Below, piece by piece: positions 28,115 to 39,376 of a DNA stretch of 64,000 bases. The notes under the pieces were generated by a model, which was given only the letters and a program-made list of their open reading frames with translations, was not told where the DNA came from and did not search any database. This DNA is from Jaapia argillacea MUCL 33604 (Eukaryota; Basidiomycota; Agaricomycetes; Jaapiales; Jaapiaceae): assembly GCA_000697665.1 (NCBI GenBank), contig KL197719.1:1063968-1127967 (forward strand), given 5' to 3'. Each line of letters begins with the position of its first letter. Positions within the stretch are counted from its first letter, which is position 1. A program made the translations under genes and the position numbers.

Positions 28115-28357
28115 GATATACTTTGGGTAACGCGCCGATTCACTGTTGGGTGGTGGCTTATAATTTTGGGAGGGTTGCTTTTGTGGGGGATGGTATTTAT
28201 GTATATGCATTGCAGGGGATTTACAGTAGAATGTGATGCTAGTTTCATGTGATGTAGAATACTTTATGGACTTGAGGATTTATGAACATGGATGGATGTC
28301 TTGGATCCCTGAAGATGTGTGAGGAGTGGAAAGCTAAAGTCCGTGATTTTCTAGAAT

Positions 28358-30855
28358 TTATGTCGGGCGTGGGATGGGTGGTCGACGTGCTCGATGATGA
28401 GCAAGTGCTTTGTCGACAGCGTTCAGTACGGGTTTCATAGCCTTTCCCGAGCAACAACGTCATCAGCGAACGGAATCTCCAGCCAAGGACAACGATGACG
28501 ACGACGGAGGGAACTCACAATCTCAACACGGCCAGGTTCAACGCCCTCGATACGCGCCGTCCGTACAAGAGCGTCAACCTTTTCGTGAGTCTTGACCAAA
28601 TACCCAATCATCTTCGCTTCTTTCGTCGCTCTCTGAGCGAGAGTAGGCGTGGCCAAAGTTTGAAGCTCGGATGCGGGAGGGTATACCGATGACCAGTATT
28701 GACGGAGGAATTCATTGGCGGCTGTTTGACATGTGGCCATCTGACGAAAGAGATTTGGGGGAAGGTCGTCTGGAAGCGGGCGGGGTTTGTTTTACATATG
28801 ACGTTTTGGGGTTTTAAGGGGGGGTGGGAAGGAGGGAGGAACTCACTCTTTTGGATTCTTGTTTCGAGTCGGGCTGTTACGTTTTTGGTCATCGCGCCAA
28901 GTGCCTCATCGGCGGATTTCTTTTCCAACTTGAGCTGTGGGAAGCAGCGCAAGGGTTTGGTGAGATGTGTGGAGAAAAGGAACGAGAACTCGGGTTGTCG
29001 GACCTGAGCTAGATTACGCCCCCAGTCTTGGGTATTATCCTTTGCCTCCCGTAAGGCAGCTCTGACGTCCATCTTCTGTGAAAATTAATTAATGGTCAGC
29101 GACGGTTATCACGAAGAGATGCAAAGTGAAACGTACTTGCTTCGCCACATCTTCGGTGGAGGTACTCTTGGCACTTGATAGACCCCCTTCGAAATATCGT
29201 TGGCGATCTTGCATCTCGAGGATAATCCCCACCGAGTCTTGGGCATCGTGGAGGTCGTCGAGATCAATCTCATTGTAACGCTGTATTCGGAGAGGATGGG
29301 ATAGGTGGGATATATAGAAGAACGGAGGGACGAACATCTGAGGAGTCTGCATCTAGTCTACGCCGCTTTGCAGCTGGTCCGTCGTCGGGTCCACTGGAGC
29401 GAACGTCGTAGTGAGAAGTAGACGGAAACAGGCACTGAAAGCAACCCACAGAACAGATTTCAGCAGTCTCTCCGAGTGTTCGTTGAATTTGCGGATTAAA
29501 GGGAGGACGCCCTTCTGCCGACCAGCTTGCATTGTTACGTCTTTCACATTTCCGGTCTATTTGCCAAGATGTCAGCGTGGCCAGTGGTCTGCCCTTCAGA
29601 GATACGCTACCTCATCGTGGTCTTCACGAGTGGCGCCTAGGTCAACGAACATCTCCACATCTTCATCTCGTTGTCGCCGAGGTTCTAGGTCTGAACGAAA
29701 GATTGAGCAACTGGGACACCGCAAAGACAAAGATGAAAGCTACCGTCATCATCCGGTTCGAGGTACTTGTCGAAAATTGGATCATCTTTCATAACATGTT
29801 GCGCCGCAGACGATCGGATAGAAGCTCTATGAGCATGAAATAACCTCGAATGGAAATAGCGTTTCCAGAACTCTCCCTCGGATAACTTTCGTAAAAAGCC
29901 ACATGTAACGTTTCAAGGGTTTAACAACGAACATGGCAGTGATCAAACGAGGTAACTTAGCATGCATACTTTATTGGGGACATTCTCACTGTACGCCTTG
30001 GCTACAACGGGGAACTCTTCGAATATATCATGAACCAATTGTGGGGTGATGACGATTTTGATTTCGCCGCCATCCACGGTTTGCGGGCGCGGATCGACAA
30101 GAGTTCCTGGTCGTCCTCGCTTTTGACTGTCGGACGCGGCTTGCGCTAATAGGAGGTGCTACGGTAGCGGGCGCAGTTCGGATGAGTCACCTGTAGATAG
30201 CAAGTATTTCGTTCACTCACCTCACGACCCTCCCAGAACTCAGCCTCTGTGATTTGGCCCGTGACAACAAGCTCTCTGTGCAAAGTGGCGAGGTCAGGAT
30301 TACCGACAAGGACTTTCTTTCGAAGGCGAAAATCGGTGGTAGCATCATTTCCTGAAGGCACAGGTGTACTTCCGCTTGAAACGGAAACAGCTCGAGACGT
30401 GGATGGTCTGGGGAGAGGCACTGTAGGTCTTGAGACAGTTGGATTGGGAGTTCCAGGTGTTGAGGCAAGGGGTGTTCTCGCTGGTGTGGCGTCTATGGCG
30501 CCACGGTTGCGACCGATGATAGTTGTGAGCTCCCTCTTGAAATTTTCCCGTTCCGTCAAGGAGATAGGCTGCGGTGAGGTGAATGTGAAGTTGTGACCTG
30601 CATCATCATTCACGAGGCCGACTTTCAACCTGACCTGAGCTGCACCCTCTCTACTACAGAAAAGTGCTGTGAACGGCCAGTTAATTACGGTGGGAAGACA
30701 ATGGAGGTTGGCCACAAACATGCAAACTCAGCATACGGAACGCGCACTGAAGGAGCCTTTTTGCTGTCTTGCGTCCATTGCAGGTGAGTGTCTGTAAGTT
30801 CCAGCGACCCCGAGAGTTTCTTGAAGGTCGCCTTCGCGGTGCAAAGAGCAGGCAT
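28358..30855 (-). CDS. TFB1: TFIIH core subunit Tfb1 (p62)
   Basis: Tfb1/p62 is a structural subunit of TFIIH, acting in transcription start and nucleotide excision repair. Twelve exons: 30855..30720, 30666..30221, 30158..29970, 29885..29744, 29690..29611, 29556..29450, 29393..29336, 29280..29137, 29075..29004, 28934..28847, 28769..28519 and 28441..28358; 598 residues. Seen: the N-terminal PH-like domain (KATFKKLSGSLELTDTHLQW), a Pro/Ser linker, two BSD domains (AEFWEGRE around residue 194 and LSEGEFWKRYFHSRLF), then a helical C-terminal half (YNEIDLDDLHDAQDS, NDLPPNLFRQMATCQTAANE, MKPVLNAVDKALAH). The first intron begins GTTTGT, a weaker donor than usual, so residues around 46 are the least certain. 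The last exon was preferred over reading on because it gives the family ending MKPVLNAVDKAL. Confidence 0.92.
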
Positions 30856-30961
30856 AATGTGACGCGCCTCAGCTTCGGCTACTATAACGTCCAAAATAGG
30901 CAGCATCAAATTCTTGACTCATTTCACTCCCAAACTATTATTATTCCTCCATCTCCTCCAA

Positions 30962-32048
30962 ATGACAGAGTCTGTCGAGAAACAGCTTATCGTCTTTGAC
31001 TTTGACTGGTTCGTAGTCGCATACTACTGTCCTATCTTCACATTTTCAGCCGAAACAGGTCCCTGGCAGATCAGGACACAGATCGATGGGTGTTCGAGGT
31101 CAATGCACTTGACTTGCGCAGACAAATGAAGTCTCTCAAAGATGATGTGCAGTGGACCGATCTTGTGTAAGTATATGATTCTATCTATCCTCGTACGCCT
31201 CCCTCAACAAGTGCGTGATACAAGGGCACAATCACTTCGGGAGTTTCACGCACGGGGAGGAAAGCGCGAGGACATTGAAAATGCCCTGAGGATCATGCCC
31301 TTCGTCGGTCTTTCTGCCCACGAGAGAACTCTGTACACGACGGGATCTGACCACAATATATCGATAGCATCCTGCCATGGTGCGAGCCGTCAAGAAAGTC
31401 AAGGCAGCATCCCTTCCCAAGACTTCGTTCTTCTGCTTGTCCAATGCCAATTCCATCTTTATCTCAACTATCCTTGAGGTGAGCAACTGTTCGGGTTGTT
31501 TGTCATCTCCCATAAAGCTCATCATTGTGGATATCGAAGGCAAGAGGATTGACGGAGCTTTTCGATGAAATTGTCACCAATCCCGCAGAATGGGACCCTT
31601 CAGGCCTCCTGAAGCTTCGTCGCAAGGTTGATCCAAACGGCCCTCAGCATCAATGCAAAGTCGGATGCTCCCCAAACATGTGCAAAGGTTCGTACGGCTT
31701 CACCATGTCAGGAAGATCTATGTTGACACTCGAGCTTCCAGGCGAAGAGTTGGAAGCCTTCCTACAACGGAACTCTGCTGATTATGACAGAATCATCTAC
31801 GTAGGAGATGGATCTAATGACTTCTGTCCCGTCCTTCGTCTCAGGGAGTGAGTTCCTTTACCTCAATTCATTTATTTCACAGCTCAATTCCCACTAGGCA
31901 AGATATGGTGCTGTGCCGTCGTTATCGTGGTTTAGAAGGACGTATCCACAGAGATGGGAATAAGCTCGGTCTCAAATGCGAGGTCAAGTACTGGGCAGGC
32001 GCCTGGGAAGTCGAGGAGATATTCGACTCCCTCATTGAGACTGCTTGA
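30962..32048 (+). CDS. PHOSPHO1/PHOSPHO2-like HAD phosphatase
   Basis: Small HAD-superfamily phosphatase of the PHOSPHO family (phosphoethanolamine/phosphocholine or pyridoxal phosphate phosphatases). Seven exons: 30962..31008, 31059..31166, 31225..31303, 31368..31478, 31540..31687, 31742..31847 and 31898..32048; 249 residues, the usual length. Motif I is VFDFDWSLADQDTDRW with nucleophile Asp13 and Asp15; motif II region is CLSNANSIF; the family cysteine-rich loop CKVGCSPNMCKG is present; motif III is YVGDGSNDFCP. These features separate it from phosphoserine phosphatases. Acceptors at 31058 and 31224 are the second AG in each intron; the first would give a broken frame or lose the DW-S-LADQ motif. 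It shares a 106 bp divergent promoter with TFB1. The substrate cannot be told from sequence. Confidence 0.9.
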
Positions 32049-32389
32049 TGATACGCGCAAGGCGTAAAGATGGTTCGGAATTTGGATCGTTGCGACCTGG
32101 TCATGAATCATGATGCGTAGCTGAAGCAATATACATGGTCGTCAAACGGCCTACAAGTGAATTGATCTGAGAGTTAAGAGGGGACAACACAATGATCGAA
32201 AAACAATTGAGCCAAGCTTGATGAGGATGTCATGCGAGAAAGTCAGTGAGCCACACCAGTATGGCAGCATGAAGAAACGTATTGCACAAAGAAACTGCTA
32301 AGAGAAAGAAGTGATGAGATATGTAATGATAACCGCGTGGGATCAAGATGTTTGGATGGGGCGAGACGAGGGATTAGGCTGCAACATAA
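32049..32389. other. Spacer between convergent 3' ends
   Basis: 341 bp between the stops of the phosphatase gene (+) and YAK1 (-). No gene or repeat seen; presumably both 3' untranslated regions. Confidence 0.55.
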
Positions 32390-35300
32390 TCAACGAGGCC
32401 AAATGTCCATTCCGGAGTGCCTCCTATTATCCTTCGACGTGACCTGTCCCTCAGTCCCAGTGAATGGGTTCCGTTGGGGAGCTCCATTCGACGACTGGCC
32501 CGACGTAACGACACCACCACCGTAAAACGATGGAGGCATGCCTTGGGTTTGGCTGGCATGTCGTGAAGCCGCTTGGGGTGGTTGGGCGGTCGAAGTCGTA
32601 TAAGATTGATAGTGGTCGGGCTGCATAGGAACGTATAAGGTACCAATATCTGTCCGTCGATCCACCGAGTCAAAAGGTGAGGTTGGAGCTTGAGTCTGCG
32701 CCTGAGGGGGCTGAGGGGGGTAGGCTGAGCCGTATCTGGCTCCACTAGGTGCAGCCCCCGAAGAATAGCTTTGATTCGTTGGGGGCGAGAAGCTGGTCGT
32801 TGAAGAATCCCCACGCGCAGCTGACCGCACATTGGACAATATCGCGTCGCGACGATCGTCATCCACAACGATGGTGGCTGGCTGGTATCCCTGTCCAAGT
32901 TTTGACGGAGGGGGTGGGTAGCGGGCTGATGCGTTTACCTGCCCCCAATTGAGCCCAGACGCAGTGGCCAATTCTGCCTGCTGGTGAAGATACTCGAGCT
33001 GAGGATATGGCTGAGCAGCTGTAGCTTTGCCAGATTGACGTCGCTCCCACTCCCTCAGAGCATCTTCTCTGTTCAACACGGGGGTCAGAGCGTTTCGACC
33101 ACCTATCACGTCTTGCGTCATATGTCGTAGACGAGCAAGAGCTGGAGGTACAGTGTCCATCTGATTAATGGTATTTGCCCGAGCTCTATTGGGGTAGTAC
33201 GCTGCGGGAGGCGCGTTCGGATCGAGATGGGCACCTCCACCAGAGGGATGGCTCGGGTATTGGGGCACAGACGTATTGATAGCCAACTGCCCATGGGAAC
33301 TTTGATGAGTAAGTCCTCTATGGGATGATTGTTGCGGAGGCCCATAGTAAGTCGAATTGACACTGTCAGGAGGACTCGAATAAGTGGCAGGCGCCTGTTG
33401 CGAATTTTGGGGCTGCATATACGGGTTCCGGAATACGTTATTCGCAGCCTGAGACGCAGCGTGTGCTTGGGCAGTGTATGCCTGATGTTGAGCAAGCTGG
33501 TGGTTATAAGTTGCGGCATCTGGATATGCCCTGGTGCTCTTCGGTTGCGACACGAGACCACCGTAAGGTCGTTTTGGATCGGGGGTACCGGCGCTTGTCG
33601 AGGTCGAAGGGTGGTTCGCCGAATGGCCATTGGGCTGGAAAGATATGTCTGAGTAAACCCCATTCGAATACTTGAACTTCTGGTCTCGTACCTGCCAGGG
33701 CTTCGTCCACTTCTCCCCGGTAATGAAAGGGTGCATCCTCGCCTGTTGAGGAGTCCACCGCTCCAACGGGTTCAAATTCAGAAGACCTTGACAGAAGTCA
33801 ATGAAGGACGCTCGATTATTCAACTCTGGAGGCTGCCAGTCAGACGAGGTAGGGCTAGATTCCATTGGCTCAATACCTTTCTCCATTTCTTGACCTTGCC
33901 GTGATGGCGACTTGAATGTCGGCATGGGGGCGTGGTTGATGATCTCTGGTAGAGTGGTGTGCTTGAAATATTGCTTCCCCGGTTGTTCCTGGGTGTTGTG
34001 CTCCCGAGAGTACTGCTCGATTGTCTTCAACCGGTACTTCTTCTGCCCATACATGTCGACGTATGAATCGAAAAATTGAGTGGTCTGCTTGCCCAACTCG
34101 AGCATGTATTGGGGTGGCATCCTGTACGGAAGATTAGACGATAGTACACCAGTATAGTGACAACTCACCCAATCATATCAACTATCCTTGTGATTTGGTT
34201 GTACTCACTCGTACCAGGAAACAAGGGAAGCCCCAAGAACAGTTCCACCACAATACACCCAAGCGACCACATATCAATAGCGGCCGTGTAGGGGTTACCC
34301 AACAGTACCTCAGGAGATCGATAGAACCTGGATTGAATATACGTGTACACGGTCTGCCGTTCATGGCACGCAGAGCCAAAATCAATCACTTTAATTTGTG
34401 GCGATTGCAGTCTGAGATTGGAACTGTGAGATGATGACAACCACGACACAAGGGACAAAAACACGTACGACTTCAACAATATGTTCTCTGGTTTCAAATC
34501 ACAATGGATTAATCGAGCATCCTTGAGAACGGTCATGGCATCCAATAGCTGGGCGGCAAATACTTTCACCAACTGAGTGCTCAATCCTTGAAACTGGTTC
34601 TGCTTGATGAGCTCGTACAGGTTGGAGGACAGGAGTTCGAAGACCAGACAAAGATGATTTCGGTGGATGAAGGAGTCCCGCAGACGAAGTATGTGGTGCT
34701 CATCATGCGGATCACATTGATTATTCAGCTATTGGGAAGATGTCAATTGGAGTCAGGAGAGAGACACACGGTAAACGTTAACAGACCAGCTCCAGAATGG
34801 TGACTTCCATCATACTTTGGTTGAAGTACGCTGGCTTGTTCTTGACAACTTTGACTGCTACGACCTCGTGAGTCTTCATATTTTGGCATTTTACCACTTG
34901 ACCGAAAGTCCCTTGCCCGAGGATGTCCAAGATCAAGTATCGGCTATGTTCCCCATGCTAAGTTCAATATCCCGTCATGACAGATCAGAACGTACTTGTG
35001 ACCCTCCTCGGTACCGAGCCAGTCATTGACATAGAGAATATAATCGTAGTCCTCGTTATCATACCCGTCGTTGTGACTGGGCTTACTAGGCTTCGTCAAG
35101 ACTCGTCGAGGATTGTGGGTGGACTCGTATCGATACTGAGGATTGCAAATATGGAATGTGTCGACAATATTGGTTGTCAACTGTTTCAGAGGCTGGCAGT
35201 TACGCAAACGAAGTCAACAACCAAACGGAGGTAGATTGCGAACGCAGATTACAACGTACCGAGAGATAAGTCCCATCAGAATCCATTCTCCGCCCCGCAG

Positions 35301-36468
35301 GTTGATTGTTGACGTATGGCCGAAGATCGCGCTGATCTCGGATACGCTTGAATCCCGACGCCCGCCGTTTGTGTGAGGGGACATCCACAGCCATCGCTTG
35401 ATCCTGAGGATAGTATTGAGGACTTTGCGACGGTACGTATCCTAGAGGACTGCTCGGGGATGATACAGACGTCTGGCGAGTGTACGATTGGGGTGTCAAA
35501 TGCGTTTGGTTTTGGGTTGGAGGTGGAGGATGAGGACTTGACGTGTCCATGGGATAGGAGGGCGGATACCCCGACGAAGAAGTAAGAGTCGCTGGTGGCG
35601 AGTATGGAGAGGGAATGGTTACCGGATACTCTTCTTGTTTCGTCTGGGATTGCGACCGATTGTGGGAATAGGAGGAAGGAACCGTCCGTGAGGAATCGTT
35701 GCCCGTTGTTGAATACGGATAGGTGGCGGTCGTTGGGGAGTATTGAGCCTGTTGTGGGGAGTACGGATCGAGGAGCGTATGGCTTGGCCCGTTGCCGCGC
35801 AGAGGAGAACGCGCCGAACGTGTTGACGTGCTAGCATCGTGCTGAGTCTGCGACCTCTTCGGGGCCTGACCAGGAGAAGCGGTGAAGTACATGTCTGTGT
35901 ATGCGTCGGTGTTGCTGGGTGGCTGATCACTGCTGCTATGGGCCGAAGCTCCAGTCGATTGTTGGAACACGACACCTGGAGGATAGAACGACTGCGACTG
36001 AGCCCCAGGTGTGTGACCAGTTTGTCTCTGGTTGGTAACTACTGGAGCGTCGGAGCTGTAAGCGTTCTCCAGATCGTCAACGGGGTGATGTCGGCGTCTG
36101 GCGCTGGCACCGCCGAGCGATGTACTCCGAGACAGCTGGTTATGCCCTGAGGATAGATATGGTGACGAACCAAACCCTCCAATATGGCTATCCTCACCCA
36201 ACAATTGTGAAATCCGAGGTTGTCTCGTCGAACCTGTCGGAGAGCTATGGATAGGTGGAAGGCGGTGCGCCGTGGTAGATGGTTGTCCCGCCAGAGACTG
36301 CGGGGGTGGTGGAGGAGGAGGTTGCGGGTATAGATAGGGGGCCTGAGAAGCTGCCTGAGCAGCTTGGGCTGAGGATGAGAGGGGATCGTAATGGGCCTGA
36401 GTTTGCCAACGAGGGAGATCAAAGTCGTCGTTTGTGCCCGTCATGTAGGCTAGTTCAGGTTCCGACAT
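32390..36468 (-). CDS. YAK1: Dual-specificity protein kinase Yak1 (DYRK family)
   Basis: Yak1 is a growth-restraining kinase that works opposite to PKA/TOR signalling and responds to nutrient stress. Exons: 36468..35260, 35180..34996, 34943..34787, 34728..34469, 34411..34169, 34121..33692 and 33634..32390; about 1242 residues. Seen: a ~400-residue Ser/Pro/Gln-rich N-terminus; the DYRK-type leader (LTTNIVDTFHICNPQYRYE, NEDYDYILYVNDW); glycine loop LGQGTFGQVVKCQ; ATP lysine VVAVKVVK (Lys496); catalytic loop LIHCDLKPENIL (Asp594); KVIDFGSACHE; the autophosphorylated YTYIQSRFYRSPE (Tyr626/Tyr628); and the Yak1 C-terminal flank TGEKWTKPWQ, DPKRPYGGLV, AAT.N..LAQHQAYTAQAHA. The last intron (33635..33691) is 57 nt and open in frame, so a version with 19 extra residues is possible. 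Confidence 0.95.
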
Positions 36469-36875
36469 ATTCTCTTTCGGCCAGCCGCGATAAATTGGGA
36501 AGAACGGTCCGTCACGGTGCTGGATGATGTTGTCGGTTTTTCGTCGCCGTGTCTGTCGCTGGTGGGGCCGATTACCAGATAATTGTCGTCGTGGTTAGAT
36601 ACAAAGAGAACGAACGATGCTGAGCGGCCTCGGCAGCGAGGCGTGGTGTTGTGGCGAAGATGCAAATGACACATTAGACGCGTGAACAGCTGCGATTGCG
36701 ATGAATTGATAATTCCATTCCTGCCCACAGGCGGTTTCGATTGCTATAATTGATACTGATCGCCCCTGGATAAACACCCTGCCCAGCTTACAAGGAAAGA
36801 AAGCCATCGAGTATTCTACCCTATCATGATCATCCCCCACCATCCGTGAAAATTTCAAGATAATTGACAGCAATT
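36469..36875. promoter_or_regulatory. Upstream region of YAK1
   Basis: 407 bp between the YAK1 start and the stop of the proteasome-chaperone gene, both on the minus strand. It should hold the YAK1 promoter. Open frames in it (for example 36595..37107, -) overlap exon 3 of the chaperone gene in another frame and have no motif of their own. Confidence 0.5.
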
Positions 36876-37512
36876 TCAAGATTCGGCCTCTATCTCCTTC
36901 AAAGTCTCGACTATCCTCCTCTCCATCGCTAAGACTAACTTCGGACCTTGGCCCATCGTCATAAACATAGGTGGTGCATCGACCGATAAGAATATCTGTC
37001 TCTTGAATCTTTTGGCTGATACACCATCGCATGTCAGTCGAAGTCCGGTTTGGGAACGAAGGTGACGAGAGATCCTGAGCATCAGCGAACTTCAAGGACG
37101 TCATCAATGAACGAGCAGAGAGTCACCCAAACGCTGTGCCATAGCTAACGCAACATCGGAATTAGGAGCGCAAAACAAAGAGGTCCCTGAAGGCTGGGCA
37201 CCCGGCTTCATCGGATGAAGCAAAAGTTGTCAAACAAGTTCAGAAACGAGACCAGGTCCTGATTCGTTACAAGTATCACGGGTATCAGGGATGATGTCGA
37301 CATACGTGGATAGCGGGCATCGCACATGCCCAATCACGACCAAGAGCTCCCGCCAAAGGGGCCTTATCGACATTTTCAGCTTCCATCTCAGTAGTGCCGA
37401 TCCACAGCATGTACGAATCCACGAGATGGGTCACCTGCAGGGCAAGCGCAGGGATCGCAGAGTCCGAAGGAGGGAAGTATCTGGTCTGAACACGGATACT
37501 CTTTGTGGCCAT
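36876..37512 (-). CDS. Proteasome assembly chaperone 4 (PAC4/PSMG4-like)
   Basis: Small chaperone of the 20S proteasome alpha-ring, which works with PAC3. Three exons: 37512..37306, 37205..37127 and 37015..36876; 141 residues, close to the family length. Motifs: VTHLVDSYMLWIGTTE (the conserved strand-helix junction with D-S-x-x-L/M-W-I/V-G), GRDWACAMPAI, TSLFCAPNSDVALAMAQRL and KRFKRQIFLSVD. The second intron was set to the acceptor at 37016 because only that joins LAMAQRL to AKRFKRQIF as in relatives (LAQRLARKTNKQVF in human). It sits head to head with the GRF zinc finger gene, start codons 107 bp apart. Confidence 0.85.
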
Positions 37513-37619
37513 GATGAGTGTCGGTGAGGAGGCGCGCCATTTCCAATTTTGGCTATCATGCTGATGAACTTACGGGAGGCTGTCGAACATTGAACGGTGA
37601 GACATTCTCACTCACTCAA
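37513..37619. promoter_or_regulatory. Compact bidirectional promoter, PAC4 / GRF gene
   Basis: Only 107 bp lie between the divergent start codons, so both genes must share this promoter or use each other's leader. The first 25 bases after the PAC4 start contain AGGAGGCGCGCC; no TATA-like word is clear. Confidence 0.5.
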
Positions 37620-39376
37620 ATGTCGCAAGGCTCATTCACCCATAAGGTCGATCCTGTTGGGCCGGACGGCATAGTGTGCTGTCACCACGACGTCCGAGCA
37701 GCTAGACGTACTAGCCGCACCGTGGAACATCCAGATCAGTAAGTTCGTGGGGGGCACTGGAGGGTTGGGACTTAACCACCGTCGTTTGCTACGTCTATAG
37801 GGACTTCTATTGCTGTATGAAGGATAGAGGGGACCCTGAACGCTGTGGATTTTTCGGTAAGATACCTGTTTGACACAGTCCCACAGCGTATTGTCTTGCT
37901 TACAACTGGACGTCTGCAGCGTGGGCGAATGACCTTACATTCCCAGGTGGTTCTGACGAGGGCCCATCTACACCCTCAACGCCTAGTCGTCCCTCGCAAC
38001 GAATGAGAGCCGAGAAAAGCCGCATGTCGTCGATGTCCCAGCCATCTCCCACAAAGCAGACCTCCTCTACCCACAAACAGCCTCCATCCAATTCTGCGCC
38101 TACTGGCACGAGAGTCTCCCCATCAAAGACCAACGTGGCCGCTATTGCTGCAGCAATTGCGAATTACAATCCTCCGACGAGCCCGTCTATCCCTCCGGGT
38201 ACCCGTGCAAGGAGCACGCACTACAACGCCAACGTTGAACAGGCCACAGCCAGTTTTAATGCAGCAACGCACCCTACTCCTTCATCTTCACCGAGAAAAC
38301 GGCCCCTCTCGCCCTTGCAGCTGCCACGGGAGTCTACTTCCGATACCATGGGTCGGACACCAACTCATGCTTCGCGCATTGCTAAGATTGAAGTTGCAAT
38401 GCAAGAAAGCCGCGCTCAGGCCACTCCGAGGTCTGCCGCAGGTCCTAATCGACGAACAGATATCTTCAGCCCCGCCCCTGTCCGTCGAACGTTGACCACT
38501 GCCGTTCAGACAGACGATGTTGAAGATGACGAGGCGGAGGACGAAATTGAGCAGGAAACCTTCCTTGATGCTGAGGACCGGAGCCATATCTCAGATGTGA
38601 GTTCAATTTCATCTCAGGTGCCAGGAACGCCATCCCCCCATAGAAGAGCAAAGCGCGCGAAACTTGACCAGCCCGAAGGACATTCGCGTGATCAGTTCCG
38701 TGACAGCGCAGGCCTACTAACCCCACCACAATCTTCCCAAATGGACGATTCTCTCTCATCGACTAGTGGGCTCAATGGTTACCCGCAGACGCCGACGAAG
38801 TCCAAAGGCAAAGGGAAGGAGAGGGAGATCGTCGTTGATGCTGCGCAATCGCAAAGTAGCGAAGCTCAGTACTACCACGTGAGTCAGCCATGTAACACTG
38901 CGGAAGCTCGTCGGGGGAAGGATTATTTACTTAGTTGAATCTGTTTTAGGAGCACCATTCATTCTGCGAAGAGGGAAGCGAGATGGAGTCGCACGATCCA
39001 CAACCCTCCCGTGGAATTCCCGCCATCAGTTTTTCGTCCAGTCAGACGAATCCCGATGATGGGGAGCTGACAGCAAGATCGATCTCAGCTCTGTTAGAGC
39101 GACTCTCGGCTGCTCCCGAATACATTGCAAAGCTTGAGAGGAAAAGGCTGGCTGCTGAAAGAAGCAGTGAAGCAAAGGCAAAGAGAATTGCCGAGTTAGA
39201 TCGAGAGAACCAGCAGTGAGTCAATCTCATTTTGCTTGACGCTGTATCAGAATTGTACTAATTGTGTCAAAAGACTGAAGGCAAAAATTGCAGTCTTGGA
39301 GGCCAAGAACAATTTTCTGGAAGCCCAACGAAGGCTCGACGAGACAACTCTTCAAGCAGTCACGCCACGACGTTAA
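37620..39376 (+). CDS. GRF-type zinc finger and coiled-coil protein
   Basis: Five exons: 37620..37738, 37801..37856, 37920..38878, 38950..39215 and 39274..39376; 500 residues. The N-terminus has a GRF-type zinc finger: VCCHHDVRAARRTSR, then FYCCMKDRGDPERCGFFAW, with the Cys/His ligands and the G-F-F-x-W ending typical of the family. GRF fingers bind single-stranded nucleic acid and occur in topoisomerase III, APE2 and NEIL3, here without a catalytic domain. The middle is disordered with many SP/TP sites (SPSKTN, RPLSPLQL, TPRSAA) and acidic patches. The C-terminus is a coiled coil (ISALLERLSAAPEYIAKLER, then LKAKIAVLEAKNNFLEAQRR). This layout suggests a nuclear scaffold acting on DNA ends or RNA, which is inference. 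The GRF finger appears only after splicing of the first two introns. Confidence 0.8.

Noticed and set aside
30598-30612. Possible intron in TFB1 at a GCAG/GTCAC junction
   Set aside because: The open frame continues through it into the conserved HNFTFTSPQPIS block, so no intron is needed.
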